This document shows positions 1 through 10,823 of a stretch of DNA of 64,000 nt, in pieces. Source of the stretch: Tetrahymena thermophila SB210 (lineage: Eukaryota > Ciliophora > Oligohymenophorea > Hymenostomatida > Tetrahymenidae); NCBI RefSeq assembly GCF_000189635.1, contig NW_002476027.1:186001-250000 (forward strand), in the 5' to 3' direction. Under the pieces are notes generated by a model. The model was not told the DNA's origin, ran no database searches, and was given only the letters and a program-made list of their open reading frames with translations. Every line of letters starts with the position of its first letter. Within the stretch, counting starts at the first letter, position 1. The position numbers and the translations under genes are program-made.

Positions 1-12
1 TTAAAATTTTAA

Positions 13-458
13 TCAAGAATTGTTTATACAATTTGATTAAGATTTACTCTACTAAATTACTAAACTGTTAATATTATAGTTTTCAGCTTATACCTTAAAA
101 AGCTTAAGCTTTAATGGTAAATTTAATAATTATAAATTTATATACTTTATCTTTAGAATTAACGAGCTCTGCAGCTTTAGGATTTTGCAATATGAACTTC
201 ATTACATTGGTTGATTTATACCATGCTGCTAAGTGAAGTATATTCCAACCATACTTTTGTAAATAAATTATATCATAAATTATTAGTTTATCTAAAGCAA
301 TAAATAGTAAAATTTACATCTGTATATTCCATATCAAAGTATTTTTCTAGATCTTAAATCATTTTTAATCTTTACAGGTCTTCATTTTGCACACAAATAT
401 AAATCACTTTCATTTATTTTAATATTAAGTTATTTTGTTTAGATTTATTATTTTTCAT
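13..458 (-). CDS. Ankyrin-repeat protein, 3' end unresolved at window edge
   Basis: Two exons are clear: 458-318 (47 codons) and 253-146 (36 codons), joined in phase 0 by an AT-rich GT...AG intron. Exon 1 starts with a Lys/Asn-rich leader and ends in a segment typical of the start of ankyrin arrays (QNEDLQRLK). Exon 2 holds one well-formed repeat with the signature GWNILHLAA followed by a second helix (VMKFILQ). Ankyrin repeats are protein-protein interaction modules and no partner can be inferred. A GT donor follows exon 2 at 145. A possible last exon would run to a TGA at 15-13, but its predicted sequence is not ankyrin-like, so the gene may continue past the window's left edge. The start at 458 is the first in-frame ATG and lies in an A-rich context. 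The coding call is fairly sure; the full extent is not. Confidence 0.6.
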
Positions 459-1818
459 AGAATTGTGTTTATTTTTATAATTCCTAAGAGTTTCTTGTAT
501 AAATGTAGACACTGAAGTGTTCTCTACCACAATTAAAAAACGTTTAATTAATTTATAACCGATTTAGCTTTTACTCTTATCTTAAAACAAGATAGCTCTT
601 ACTAATATTACACCTTACTTCTTATTTAAAAATAACTCTACACTTTCTCTTTAGCTTAAAATTATACTTAAAATAATGATTAAGGTAATTAATTATTAAT
701 AAATTAAATTAGTATTTGATGTTTAATACAGTAGGAATAGTGATTTATTTTAATTTACTATGAAAGAACATAGATTTATTAAATTTTTTGTATCCAACAA
801 TAAATTAATCGCAGTATTTTTCTAAAAATACGTTAACTTAAACAAAAAATTATCAAGCTATTTTCACTACTCTTTAAAAGATTCAAATGAAAAAAAATTT
901 TCTCTAAATTTATAAAAAAAAAACAAAATATTTTGTTATCAATGGTTGCCTCTCCCTTACTCCCTTACTCACTCACTCATTCAATTATTAATTTATTTAT
1001 CTATTTTTTATTTTTTTTTTAATTCAAAAAACAATAAAATAAATATTTTGAAGTTGATTGATTCTATAAAAATATTTAACCTTTTAATTTTATTTTTCTT
1101 ATTTTTTATTAATTTTTGAGTATGAAAATTAGTAATAAGTAATCATAAAATTTTAAAAATAACACTCAGTTTTCTATTTCATATGATAAAATATTTTTGA
1201 CTGCTAAAAAAGGGATAAATTTTTAGTTTACAAAAATCAATTACATATTTTTTATAATTAATTTTTGCATTAATTATTTACTATTTTTGTAAATTAAACA
1301 CTCTAATTTACATTATTAATAAGTTATTGGTAATTAGATTAAATCTAGTTAAAATACAATTTTTGGAGTCTGTTATTAATTATTCAATTACATTTGAAGC
1401 AAGCATCAACGATATACATTATTACACAAAAAGATCGAAAATATAAAAAAGATAACCCAAAAATTTATATTAGAATAAAATATACCATTTAAATTGATAT
1501 CTTATGGAATAGCTTTTTGCAACGTTCTATCCTAAAACACGAAAGATAGAGCCAACAATTCCTAGATCTCAAAGATACATCATTTCTGCATAAAAAAAGG
1601 CATAAACTGCTAATAGATCAAAACGACATTAGTCCTTTTCTGCTAACAGACAAAACACATAAACTAGTTCTAATTACTAAGGATAGTTAACTTACTTTGC
1701 TTAAAATTAGAATAAAATGCATAGTTAAACGAATTTCGAAGATTATATTTTAAATAAATATGAAAAATAGAAAAGTGAATAAAAATATATTCATCCATTT
1801 GTATAAAAAAAACTCTAA
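459..1818. other. Intergenic region between divergent genes
   Basis: This is 1.36 kb of very AT-rich DNA between the ankyrin gene (leftward) and the Q/N-rich gene (rightward), so it should hold both promoters. It includes a pyrimidine-rich simple run near 945-975 built on CTCACTCACTCA-like units, and several poly-A/T tracts. No ORF with coding character or RNA gene was seen. Confidence 0.5.
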
Positions 1819-3378
1819 ATGAGAGATATAAATCATGCAATTGAATCCTATAAAAATTTTAATGAGAATAGCAGTAGAAGCTTATAAAATGATTTGGATG
1901 AACAACAAAATTCCTCTTTTTTTGGGGTATAACCTAAGACTTCTAAGCAGCATATATCAAGGGAAAAGTTAAAAATCATAGTAGATCAATAAGAAAGATA
2001 AAATACTTCACCTAAATAAAAAGATTAATCTAAGGTAATCAATAACTATCAATCGTATGGTTATTAATTACCCCGCTATACCGAATTAGATGAAGAAAAC
2101 AATTATTCTTCTTATTTAAGCAAAAACTCAGCTTAATAAAAAGAAAACATTAGATAATAGAGCATTTAAAATAATTTTAATAATATTCAACAAAATCATA
2201 GTTAGCATCATCGTTCTGAAAATAAACCAAAATCACCAAATTAAAAAACTAAAAATACTGAAAGAGATACTAGTCAAAGTAAAAATGAAAATCTTGATGA
2301 TAGTTTCGAAGACTTTTATATCACATTACCACTCTAATAAGACATAAATTATCAAGCCAATAATGAATATAGTAAAGTTTGTTAAATAGTTAAAGACTAA
2401 GAAAATAAGTAGCTTGTTATTCAATCATCTCCGATTAAAAAGTAATATGAGAATTTCGAAGAATACTATGACAATTAAAAAAATAAAGAGATAAAAAAAA
2501 GTAAACAATATCCATTTTTCATCACAAAAATTAATATATTAGATTAACCTAACATTTATGATGTGCTTTCAGATAAAAAAATAAGTAATTAAACAGAGCC
2601 TAGGGAAAATACAGAAATTAAGCAGCCAAACTATTTTAAAGGCTTTATCAAACATGATATTCATTATATACAATCTAAAAATCTAAGAGCAGCTTTATCA
2701 GCAGCTTCAAAAAAAAGATAGAATACCTCATAATCTTCTAAGAGAAGAGATAATAGCTACTAGTAAATCACATAAACAACAGACTAAATTAGTTAGCCAT
2801 AGTATATAAATACATAAATTTCAGAAAAATACCAAAACGAAGCAGAAAATAATTAAATTTTCCAAAAAGTAAAGAGATTTGAGAAAGAATTTAGGAAAAA
2901 TACTCAAACATATTATAGAGACAAAATAGGATACAGTGATATAAAATCAGGAGGTGATTTTAATATAATGTATGAGAATTTTCAAGGTTAAACTGCTCAT
3001 AATAGTTTTATTAAGAAAGCAAGAAACTTTAGGATTACTAAAAGCTCATAGGGTTAAAGAAATGATAGTGAAGAAAAATTAGAGGGTATGAATCTCCTTG
3101 AAAGATTAAATTGCTATAATAATGATAGAGCTAATAAATATAATTTATTGATGTAAAATTAAGTAAATATGAAACAAAATTTAGGAATTAGAAATCATTC
3201 ATCTTAGTAAAACTAGAAATAAAATGATAGCTTTTCAAAGGCTTCTGGAACTCCACTTTCTTAAATTTAACATTCACCTTCAAAATAGTAAAATTTTAAT
3301 TCATATTTGAAATATTTAAAATAAAATAAAATAAAATAAAAGGAAAAATAGATTAAAAACTTAAGATTAATCAACTGA
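1819..3378 (+). CDS. Hypothetical Q/N-rich protein, single exon, 519 aa
   Basis: A continuous reading frame of 520 codons runs from ATG at 1819 to TGA at 3376-3378, using many TAA and TAG codons as glutamine. I do not recognise a family. The protein is hydrophilic, rich in Gln, Asn, Ser and Lys, and probably largely disordered. There is no signal peptide or membrane segment. A basic stretch near residues 295-305 (ASKKRQ followed by SSKRR) could be a nuclear-localisation signal, which is inference only. The middle third (about 330-430) is more ordered in composition, with charged and aromatic residues. It sits in its own transcription unit, divergent from the ankyrin gene on its left. A 1.5-kb frame without TGA in such AT-rich DNA, with ordinary codon mix and Gln codons spread throughout, supports a real gene. 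Confidence 0.7.
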
Positions 3379-4320
3379 ATTCAATTAATGTCTTACAGTA
3401 TAAAAATATCTAAAAAGAGTAAAAACACCAAATATGTAATGAATTATTATCAGTATTATTTTACTTTGAATAATTTAGAAGATAAAAAAATTTTTGTAAA
3501 ACTTTTTAATTTTAGTTTAATCTAAAAATAAATTAAAAATTAACATATAACTTTGTAAATTAAAATAAAATTTTAACCTATTACCAATTAATTGATGTAT
3601 CAAAAAATAATTTATTTAAGTATTAAAAAAAATTTATAAAATTAAATAAATATTTTTAAAAAAGTATATTTTATATTGTTAATTGAGATTTATAATACAC
3701 AAATTAGGCATGATTATATATTTTCAAAAATTACATAATTTATATAGTTTATAGAAAATATTTTTTATGATTATATCAAGATATTTTATTTATTCAATGA
3801 TAATCATTTTCATTGTAAAATTCAATTATCTTACAGTAGTTGAAGTAGATAAAGTTATTAATGTTTGAAATATGAAATATTGTAAAAGTAAAAATTTTAG
3901 TTGAATGTATCTGTCTGTCTGTCTTGTTTTAAATAGATTTATAAATAGAGATAGAATAAAAAATATGTAAAGCAATTAATTCTTGGTTGTCTTGATCAAA
4001 AATCAAGGGAAAAAAGAAGTGACAGATAAATAAATAGATAGAAATAAACTAAATAAATAAATAAGTATCGAGTGGAATCATAACAATTATAAAAGATAGA
4101 TAGCCTAATTCTTCGAATATATGAACACAACTCACTCAATATATAGTAAGACAATTTAAAGCTAATTAACTAATTAATTAAATGAAATTTCTTAATAAGA
4201 TTAATAAGGGAAAGAATCAAAATAAAATAAAAATAATATTAAAGCATAGATAATCCAAATAAATAAATTAAAAAATAAAAGAAATTAATAATTAACATTT
4301 ACAATTAGGTAAAATAAAAA
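3379..4320. other. Intergenic region
   Basis: About 940 bp of AT-rich DNA separates two rightward genes. It holds a short (CTGT)n tract near 3910-3925 and A/T-rich tetranucleotide runs (GATA- and AAAT-like) near 4020-4060. The last 100 bp before 4321 is A-rich, as expected of a ciliate 5' leader. Nothing else is recognised. Confidence 0.5.
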
Positions 4321-5706
4321 ATGAGAAATTCAACCATTTTTACCATTATTGCTTTGTTTTGCTCTTTGAGTTTATTCTGTGCTAAGGAACAAGCTATGCC
4401 CTTTGCATTCCATTCTAAGAATATGTAAATATTTTAATTGATAATGTTTTAAGCATTCAAATTTTACTAATGTTATAGTGCAAAATCATTATTTTTTCAA
4501 TAGGGATGTAATATTTAAATGGTTAAAAATGCGATTTAAAATAAAATATATAAGCAATAAAAATAGCAATAAACTTAAATTTAGTTTAAACATCACTCTC
4601 AAATGATGAACTTAATAATATGCTAAGAATTTCTTCAATATTACTTTATAAATAGTCTGCTTGTTTTCTAGTTTTTACAAATATTTTGAATAATTAATTA
4701 TAGGCCTTTCAGTTTTGAGGATTTGTACTCAACTAAGGAATAAATTCTTGATAAGTTTTCAGCTAGCATCGCTACTTAGGTATTCAATTTATATAAAAAT
4801 TAAACAAAATATAAAATGACATTTATAATTCAGAATTATTTATAAAATAAAAAACTAAAATCTTAGGTAAACAAGAATTAAATATCAAAAAAAAAAACTA
4901 TTAAAATAAATGGTTGAAAAAAAGATAAAAATTACTTTTTCTTATGATAGAAAATTATTTTTGGAAAGTTATATAATAGATTTTTATAATTTTATTAATA
5001 GAAATTAGAAAGTGGTGTCAAAGCTATTGTTATTAATATCTAAACTCCTTCATCTTTAGCTGGAACAATTGATAAAATTAAAGAATATGCTAAATATTTA
5101 CCTTAATTTACTGTAAATTACTTAATACTTAATAAATCAATTTTATAAAGATTTTAAGCAAACACTAATAATTTATTTGTTTTTAAATATAGAATTTAAT
5201 TTAGAACTACTTCAGAAATTAGATTGTTTATGATTCAATCAGTTTCGTCTAAGAGATATAGAATAGCTTAGAAAAGTTGAACATTCAAGTCACAATTAAT
5301 TCTGAAGTTAAGGTAATTAGTTTAATTATACTTCTTGCATGCAATTTTTTGTAAAATATTATTTTTAAAAAAGCCCAATCAAGTTGCTATTGAACAAATT
5401 GACGTTAAATTAGAAGATCTTGCCTAATTGGAACAAATAGTTAAGAAATCCATAGATTAAGAGGATGCTTCTGTTTTCATTATTTTCACTCAAAACTCTA
5501 GCAGCAAAGTCACAAGAGTCTTATAGCAAGCTGATGATAATAATGGTCCATCCATGGTTTAAATTCCTAACTAAACATTATTTGGCTTAATCTTAGTTTT
5601 CATTTTATTCATTCCCGTTCTTTGGATCGGTATTTCTTGTTTATATGGCATCGAATCTCCTGAAAAGTTTGCTACTCAAAACCTTGTTGTTGGTAGAGAA
5701 TATTGA
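4321..5706 (+). CDS. Type I membrane protein, possible V-ATPase accessory (Ac45/Voa1-like) subunit
   Basis: Five exons are phase-consistent: 4321-4424, 4704-4779, 5002-5112, 5193-5312, 5374-5706 (247 aa). Residues 1-20 form a signal peptide (hydrophobic, ending FCAKEQ). A lumenal domain of about 180 residues follows. One strong transmembrane segment lies near residues 206-228 (FGLILVFILFIPVLWIG), and a short cytosolic tail ends in GREY. Signal peptide, lumenal domain, one C-terminal helix and short tail is the layout of the V-ATPase accessory proteins Ac45 and yeast Voa1/Big1. The tail (LYGIESPEKFA) resembles those proteins in position, but the match is by eye and weak. If correct, it would assist V0 assembly or targeting to acidic vacuoles. 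Another secretory-pathway type I protein remains possible. Confidence 0.65.
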
Positions 5707-5952
5707 TATAAGAAATAAATTTTCTTTAAAAAGATCTAATTGAATAGATTAATTGCTTGCATATAAAAAATATATGTATTTATCATTATCAATTTGTATT
5801 TTTTATTTTTCTTTTTGATTAACAAACACATCTTAATTTAACTAATTATTGAACTAATTTAATATATATAAAATAATTTTTTCTCTATAAATTGATGGCT
5901 TTCAATAAATAATCGAATATGTCAACTCAAGATTATGATTTAAATGATAGAA

Positions 5953-7322
5953 TCAATTAGATTTTTTTAACAAAAATTGTTTCACAGTTAATTACTAATT
6001 TTTTTAAATATTCTCTATACACTTTTGATATTCACTTAAGCTCATTAAGTCATTTCGTAGCATTGAGTCGAAGGGATATTTCTAAAATTCTATCTCTTAC
6101 TAGTTCTATTCGTTTGTGTCACTTTGGTCTTAACCATCAAATTAAATTACTTCTAATTTTTTATTTCACATAAATTTTAATTAAGTGAATTATAAAAATT
6201 TTTAAACTAAAAAAATTAAAGATTTTCATTTAAAAATGAATATTTTAATTGAAAAACTTAAATGAAATTCCATAATTTAATTTATATCTAAGATAATTTT
6301 AAAAATAATTTAACAAATTTAAAATTGAATTTACTTGCAAGCAATGCATTTAAAGAGTTTTTATTTTTTTATCCATTTTAATTTTCATCATAATCATCAT
6401 CCTTTTGCTATTATAATTCTTGAGAATCGTTTTCAGATTCTTATATTTCTTGATATCTTTTTTAATCATCAAAATTAATTTTATTAAACTTTTAGCTTTA
6501 AGAATGTGGTTTTTTTATAATTTGTTATTAAGTATTATCATTTTCATCATTATCATTCGAGTCCGAATCAAAATACGAGTTGACAGGATTTTTTCTTAAT
6601 TACCTAACTTTATTTTAGAATAAATCTTTGGCTTTCTATAATTTTTCATTGTGATCTTATTTAAAGAAAAATTCGCTTAGCTCTTTTTAATTAAATGAAT
6701 TTTATCCTTCTAAGTAAATTTACTCCGAATTGATACTTTATTTTTCTATCAAGCTGTTAGATTGATCGTTTAGGATATTTTTAATTGTGTTTGGAAATAC
6801 TTCAAGGACATATTCTAATTAATTAACTGTTTTCATATTGTTAGTAAAAGGTAGCTACTTTACCCATTTTATCCTCTATGTTAAAGTTAAATCAGTGTCT
6901 TATTTTAATTTTTTTATTAATAAATTGAAATTCTTTTGACTGAATCTATTAAAATAGCTAATATCTTCAATATATTCAGATAAAAACTTCTCATCTCTAC
7001 CTAATATTTATGAGAGTTATTTAATTTTTTTGATAAAAGTATCATTTTGATGGCTTGCAAAATGGAGTATTATAGTTAGCTCTTCAAAAATTGTTAAATA
7101 TTCATATAAATTGTATTCTTATTTCTGAGTTCCCTCTAAAATTTATTTGATTTTACTTAATCCTTATTAATCTTTAAGAATATTATATGTGTGTACATTT
7201 TATTGTATCGGAAATCCCATTTCTAAATCATTTTCATCAGATGAATGATCATATGATTTTTTTTTAACATTTTTAAGTGATTTATAAGGCACGCTCTTTT
7301 TGAGCTCTTCTTTAATATTCAT
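5953..7322 (-). CDS. Hypothetical acidic protein, 395 aa
   Basis: Two exons: 7322-6335 and 6152-5953, with a phase-1 intron whose removal replaces a TGA-bounded dead end by a natural-looking C-terminus. The junction adds a segment rich in Asp, Gln and Ser and ends in LLKKSN before TGA. The N-terminal 200 residues look like a folded helical domain, with hydrophobic residues spaced regularly (YEYLTIFEELTIIL, then IKWVKQLPF). The region from about 255 to 330 is strongly acidic and Gln-rich (DSDSNDNDENDN), typical of disordered nuclear proteins. No known domain was recognised. It is convergent with the gene ending at 5706 (gap about 250 bp). Coding status is well supported; function is unknown. 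Confidence 0.65.
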
Positions 7323-8097
7323 TCTTACAATTTATAGATGTTGGATGTATAATAAAAACTAATTAATTAACTGCTACTCAAGTTATCTTCGAAAAAATTA
7401 TGTTTGTAAAAGTAAAAAATTAATACCTCCAAATAATGATAATTTAAAAATATAAGAATTTCTATTAAATTTAAAATTATCAATAAAAAAATTAGCAGAT
7501 TTTTATTTATTTTTACAAAAAATTATAATTTTTACATGAATAAAAAAATAAATAAATAAATTGTTAAGTAATGAAATCAAGACTTTAATTTAAAATTATT
7601 ATAATTCAATTTATTAGAAATGTTATGAAAAATAACACAAAAAAAGAAAGTATTATTTAAAAAAATAAACATTTCCTTTTTATTATGCTATGATTATCAT
7701 TAAATCAAATCAAATCATGAGTTGCCAAATCAGCTTAACTAATGCGATAGAATAATACTAACAAGCAAAATAGTTTAGTACATGTATCAATTACTAAAAA
7801 AGTGGGATTAATAATACTCAAATTCAGAAACTTCAGCAAGCTGAAGAAATAAAGGAAGATAGGAGTTTTATTTTGCTGATTGATTTATTGATTCATTTGC
7901 TTACTTACTTACAGATTCTGATATTTGAAACTAAGCTTAACAGTCTTTATATATTTATAATATTCATGTGATAAAAATCGATAATAATATCATTCATGCG
8001 TATACTTGATAAGATGATTGAGATAGATATTTTAAGTGTATTAAGAAAGATTTATTAATTTTTAGTTTAAGAAAAAAATATGTTTTAATTATCATAA
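7323..8097. other. Intergenic region with one small candidate ORF
   Basis: The stretch lies between the start of the acidic hypothetical and the stop of CK2 beta, both leftward. It is AT-rich with A-tracts. A short open frame at 7717-7971 is listed separately. Confidence 0.4.
7717..7971 (+). CDS. Small candidate ORF, 84 aa
   Basis: ATG to TGA open under the ciliate code, 84 codons plus stop. The first 48 residues are hydrophilic, Gln-rich and relatively GC-rich for the region (for example QKLQQAEEIKE). The last 35 are hydrophobic (LLIDLLIHLLTYL). This could be a small tail-anchored protein, a fragment of an exon, or chance. No family recognised, and TAA/TAG and CAA/CAG are mixed as in real genes. 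Low confidence. Confidence 0.25.
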
Positions 8098-9952
8098 TCA
8101 GTTATTCATTTGATTGGCGTTATTATTTTAGGTATTTCCGTAACTCTAAGCAGTTGTTGAGTTGGTTAATGCTTTCTTTTCTTCATTTTTTTTATCAACT
8201 TTTCCCCTTATTTGTCTTAATAGCTCTTCACTATAATGTGTTACTTCTACCAAAGGGTTTTCTTCTTCAAGGAACTTAGATCCCTTTTTCTTGTATATTC
8301 TGAAACCGTAAATTCTAGGAATATAAGTGGAATTGTTTCTTGATGGGACTAAATCAGGGTATGTCTTTTATAATAAATTTTAAATGTTTAATTAAATGCT
8401 ATCTTTATCATCTAAAGTTTTAATTACCATAAGAAGGATTTGAGGGAAGGAAACACCGAAATAACATCCATCGATATCAGGACATTTTTTCTTAGGAATA
8501 TATACATCTTCACAACGAGGGCAATAAACCTATTAATTTGAAACAAAAATTAATTTTTAAGTTAGCCACATAAATAATAAAATATATTTGCAAAATAAAT
8601 GCTACTCATTCAATAATAGCTTAATTTAATTTAAGTTAATTTTATTACTTTGACTCTGGATGTTCTAAGCTCTTCACTCATACCAACAGGTAAGACATTT
8701 TGTCTTTCACAAAGTACTCTAGGACAAACTCCGAAACGGCCCAACAAGAACTTTTCTCTCATTAAAGCTAATCCTGTAACATAAAATAAATAAATTAGTT
8801 AACTATTTTATTGTATTAAATTAAATAGAAGGAACAGTAGAAATAAATAAATAAATAAATAAATAGTCTATTATTTATTGTATGTAATTTATCTTTCTTA
8901 AATAATTTGAATAAAGTTCAAATTTTTTTATTTTAGAATGCAGCTAAATAAATTAAATCTTTAGTTAAACTGGCTTGCTTGCTAGCTTTAATGATATCTA
9001 AATCTATATTTTAATTGTTAAAATAAAATAATTTCAAAAATACCTTTTGGGGAAGTAATGAAACGAGCGTGAATTAAACCATAAACGTCAGTTGCTTCCT
9101 AGTAGATTTCTAAAAATCTATATTTTAAGAAAAGATAATTCGATTAAATATTTTTTTAATCTTTTGATAATATGCTAAAAATCTTAACAGTTTTTTTGAT
9201 TAAATAACTTCAATAAATATCTATTTATATTAGGCTATCTTTAAAAACTTATATAAACAAAATAGCTACAGTTAATTTACTAAGTATTAGCTAAAAGCTA
9301 TTCAATCATTTAAAATAAATATTTTGTTTTTGCTATTAAAAATAAACAATTTTTGTATTAATTACCTTTCATCTTCAAGATCATCATCATCGGGACTTTC
9401 ACTGGATAAAATCATTTCAATAGTATCGCTGTTTAATAAAATGATTATTAATGGGTAATAAAGACTTTTAATTTAATAATTTTATTCTAATAAAAGCTTT
9501 AAAATATCTCTTTTTTCATAATTCTTTTCTTATTTAGTGACTATTAATTATGTTTGAAAAATTTGAGAACTTAAATCAAATTATCAAAAAAGAAGTGAAA
9601 CAGATCTATTTTGGATATCTTTTTTACTTGTAGTGATTGAACTTTTGCTTAATTCCATAAAGATTAAAGTTATCTCTGATGTAATCATCATCAACTTCAC
9701 ATAAAAATTAGTGATCCTCAAGAGCACAAAACCAGCTAATCCAACCACCAGGAAGATCAGAATATTATGAGTCCTCTATTTTATTTATAATGCAAATTAA
9801 TTTTAAATGAAAGTCAAACTATTGTATTTTATATTTTGCTTAATAAGCAAGGCTATTTTGTTTTGCTTTTAAACATTCTTTTAGCGTTTCGCTATAATTA
9901 GTGGTCCTAAGTAAACAAAAAAGCTAAAAAATTATTTTAAAGTACCTGACAT
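8098..9952 (-). CDS. CK2B: Casein kinase 2 regulatory subunit beta
   Basis: Six exons: 9952-9946, 9775-9628, 9428-9366, 9117-9044, 8773-8649, 8529-8098, giving 282 aa. The first exon is only 7 nt (ATG TCA G). CK2 beta dimerises through a zinc site and docks two catalytic alpha subunits. Visible hallmarks are the N-terminal WISWFCALEDH motif (about residues 11-22), an acidic DDDDLEDE segment, GLIHARF, FLLGRFGVCPRV, and the zinc cysteines C114, C119, C142 and C145. These show the same spacing as human C109/C114/C137/C140, shifted by five. YFGVSFP and the RIYGFRIYKK strand follow. The C-terminal 50 residues are a Lys/Glu then Asn/Gln-rich tail longer than in animals. The second exon carries the alpha-type acidic entry. 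Identification is secure; exon 1 rests on splice-phase logic. Confidence 0.96.
8841..8865. repeat. (AAAT)n simple repeat in CK2 beta intron
   Basis: About six AAAT units lie in the intron between CK2 beta exons 4 and 5. It is an ordinary low-complexity tract for this genome, with no function evident. Confidence 0.7.
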
Positions 9953-10823
9953 ATTTATTTGATTCTTTTTATTAATTTAATTTTTCTTCTTTCTTCTTAC
10001 TAATTTCCTTTATTTAATTACTTAAGTTTTTTTTTTGAAAATTTTTATTTTTTAATGCTCTTTGTTAATATGAAAAACTCTAAGTTAAAAAATAAATCAA
10101 ATTTAATTATCATTTATTATCAAACCTATATAAATAAAGACAACTCAACCATTTTGATATTATTTATTCATAGATATAAAAAATATATATATAATTAGGA
10201 GAAAAATTGTATCATTTCTAAGAATAAGTCCCTATCAAGCTAAACTATACATACATATATATATATATTTAATTATATATAGATAGATACTTATACACAA
10301 ATTCATATTATTTCCTTTTAATTTATCAATCTCTCTTTTATCATTTCGAATTTTAATCATCAAATTTATTTCTTTAAATAATAACCATTTTTAATTTAAA
10401 TAGTGATTTAAAAAGTAAATTAAATAATTTATTATGGATATGAACTAAATCTACAATTAATACTTATGAATCAATGATCAATCGAATAATTTATTGAATA
10501 TAAATTTTTAATTTCTTAAGTTTTCTCATTAAATCTTTGCTTTAAATTTCTTCAAATTCATATTTGAATCATTAAAAAGTTAGGTATTTTGTTGAAATCC
10601 CAAATAAATAATTTAAATCCAAAAATTTTACTATTAAATTGAAAATTTTTATTTAACCGAATTTAAACAAAATATTTTAATTTTTTTAAATTCATAAAAA
10701 AACTCTTTGAAAATCTTAAATCAACAAAAAAATTTTATTTTATTAATTAATATAAAATAGATAATTTTATATAAACCAAATAAAATTTAATTTAATTTAT
10801 AAATTCTCTATAACAGCTTTTTA
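9953..10823. other. Intergenic region
   Basis: 870 bp of AT-rich DNA lies between the CK2 beta start and the stop of the JmjC gene. It has a TA/TACA-rich alternating tract near 10245-10290 and many A-tracts. It must include the CK2 beta promoter and the JmjC 3' UTR. No gene seen. Confidence 0.5.

Noticed and set aside
10245-10290. TA/GATA alternating tract as possible origin or element end
   Set aside because: Such simple repeats occur throughout these intergenic regions and nothing specific surrounds it.
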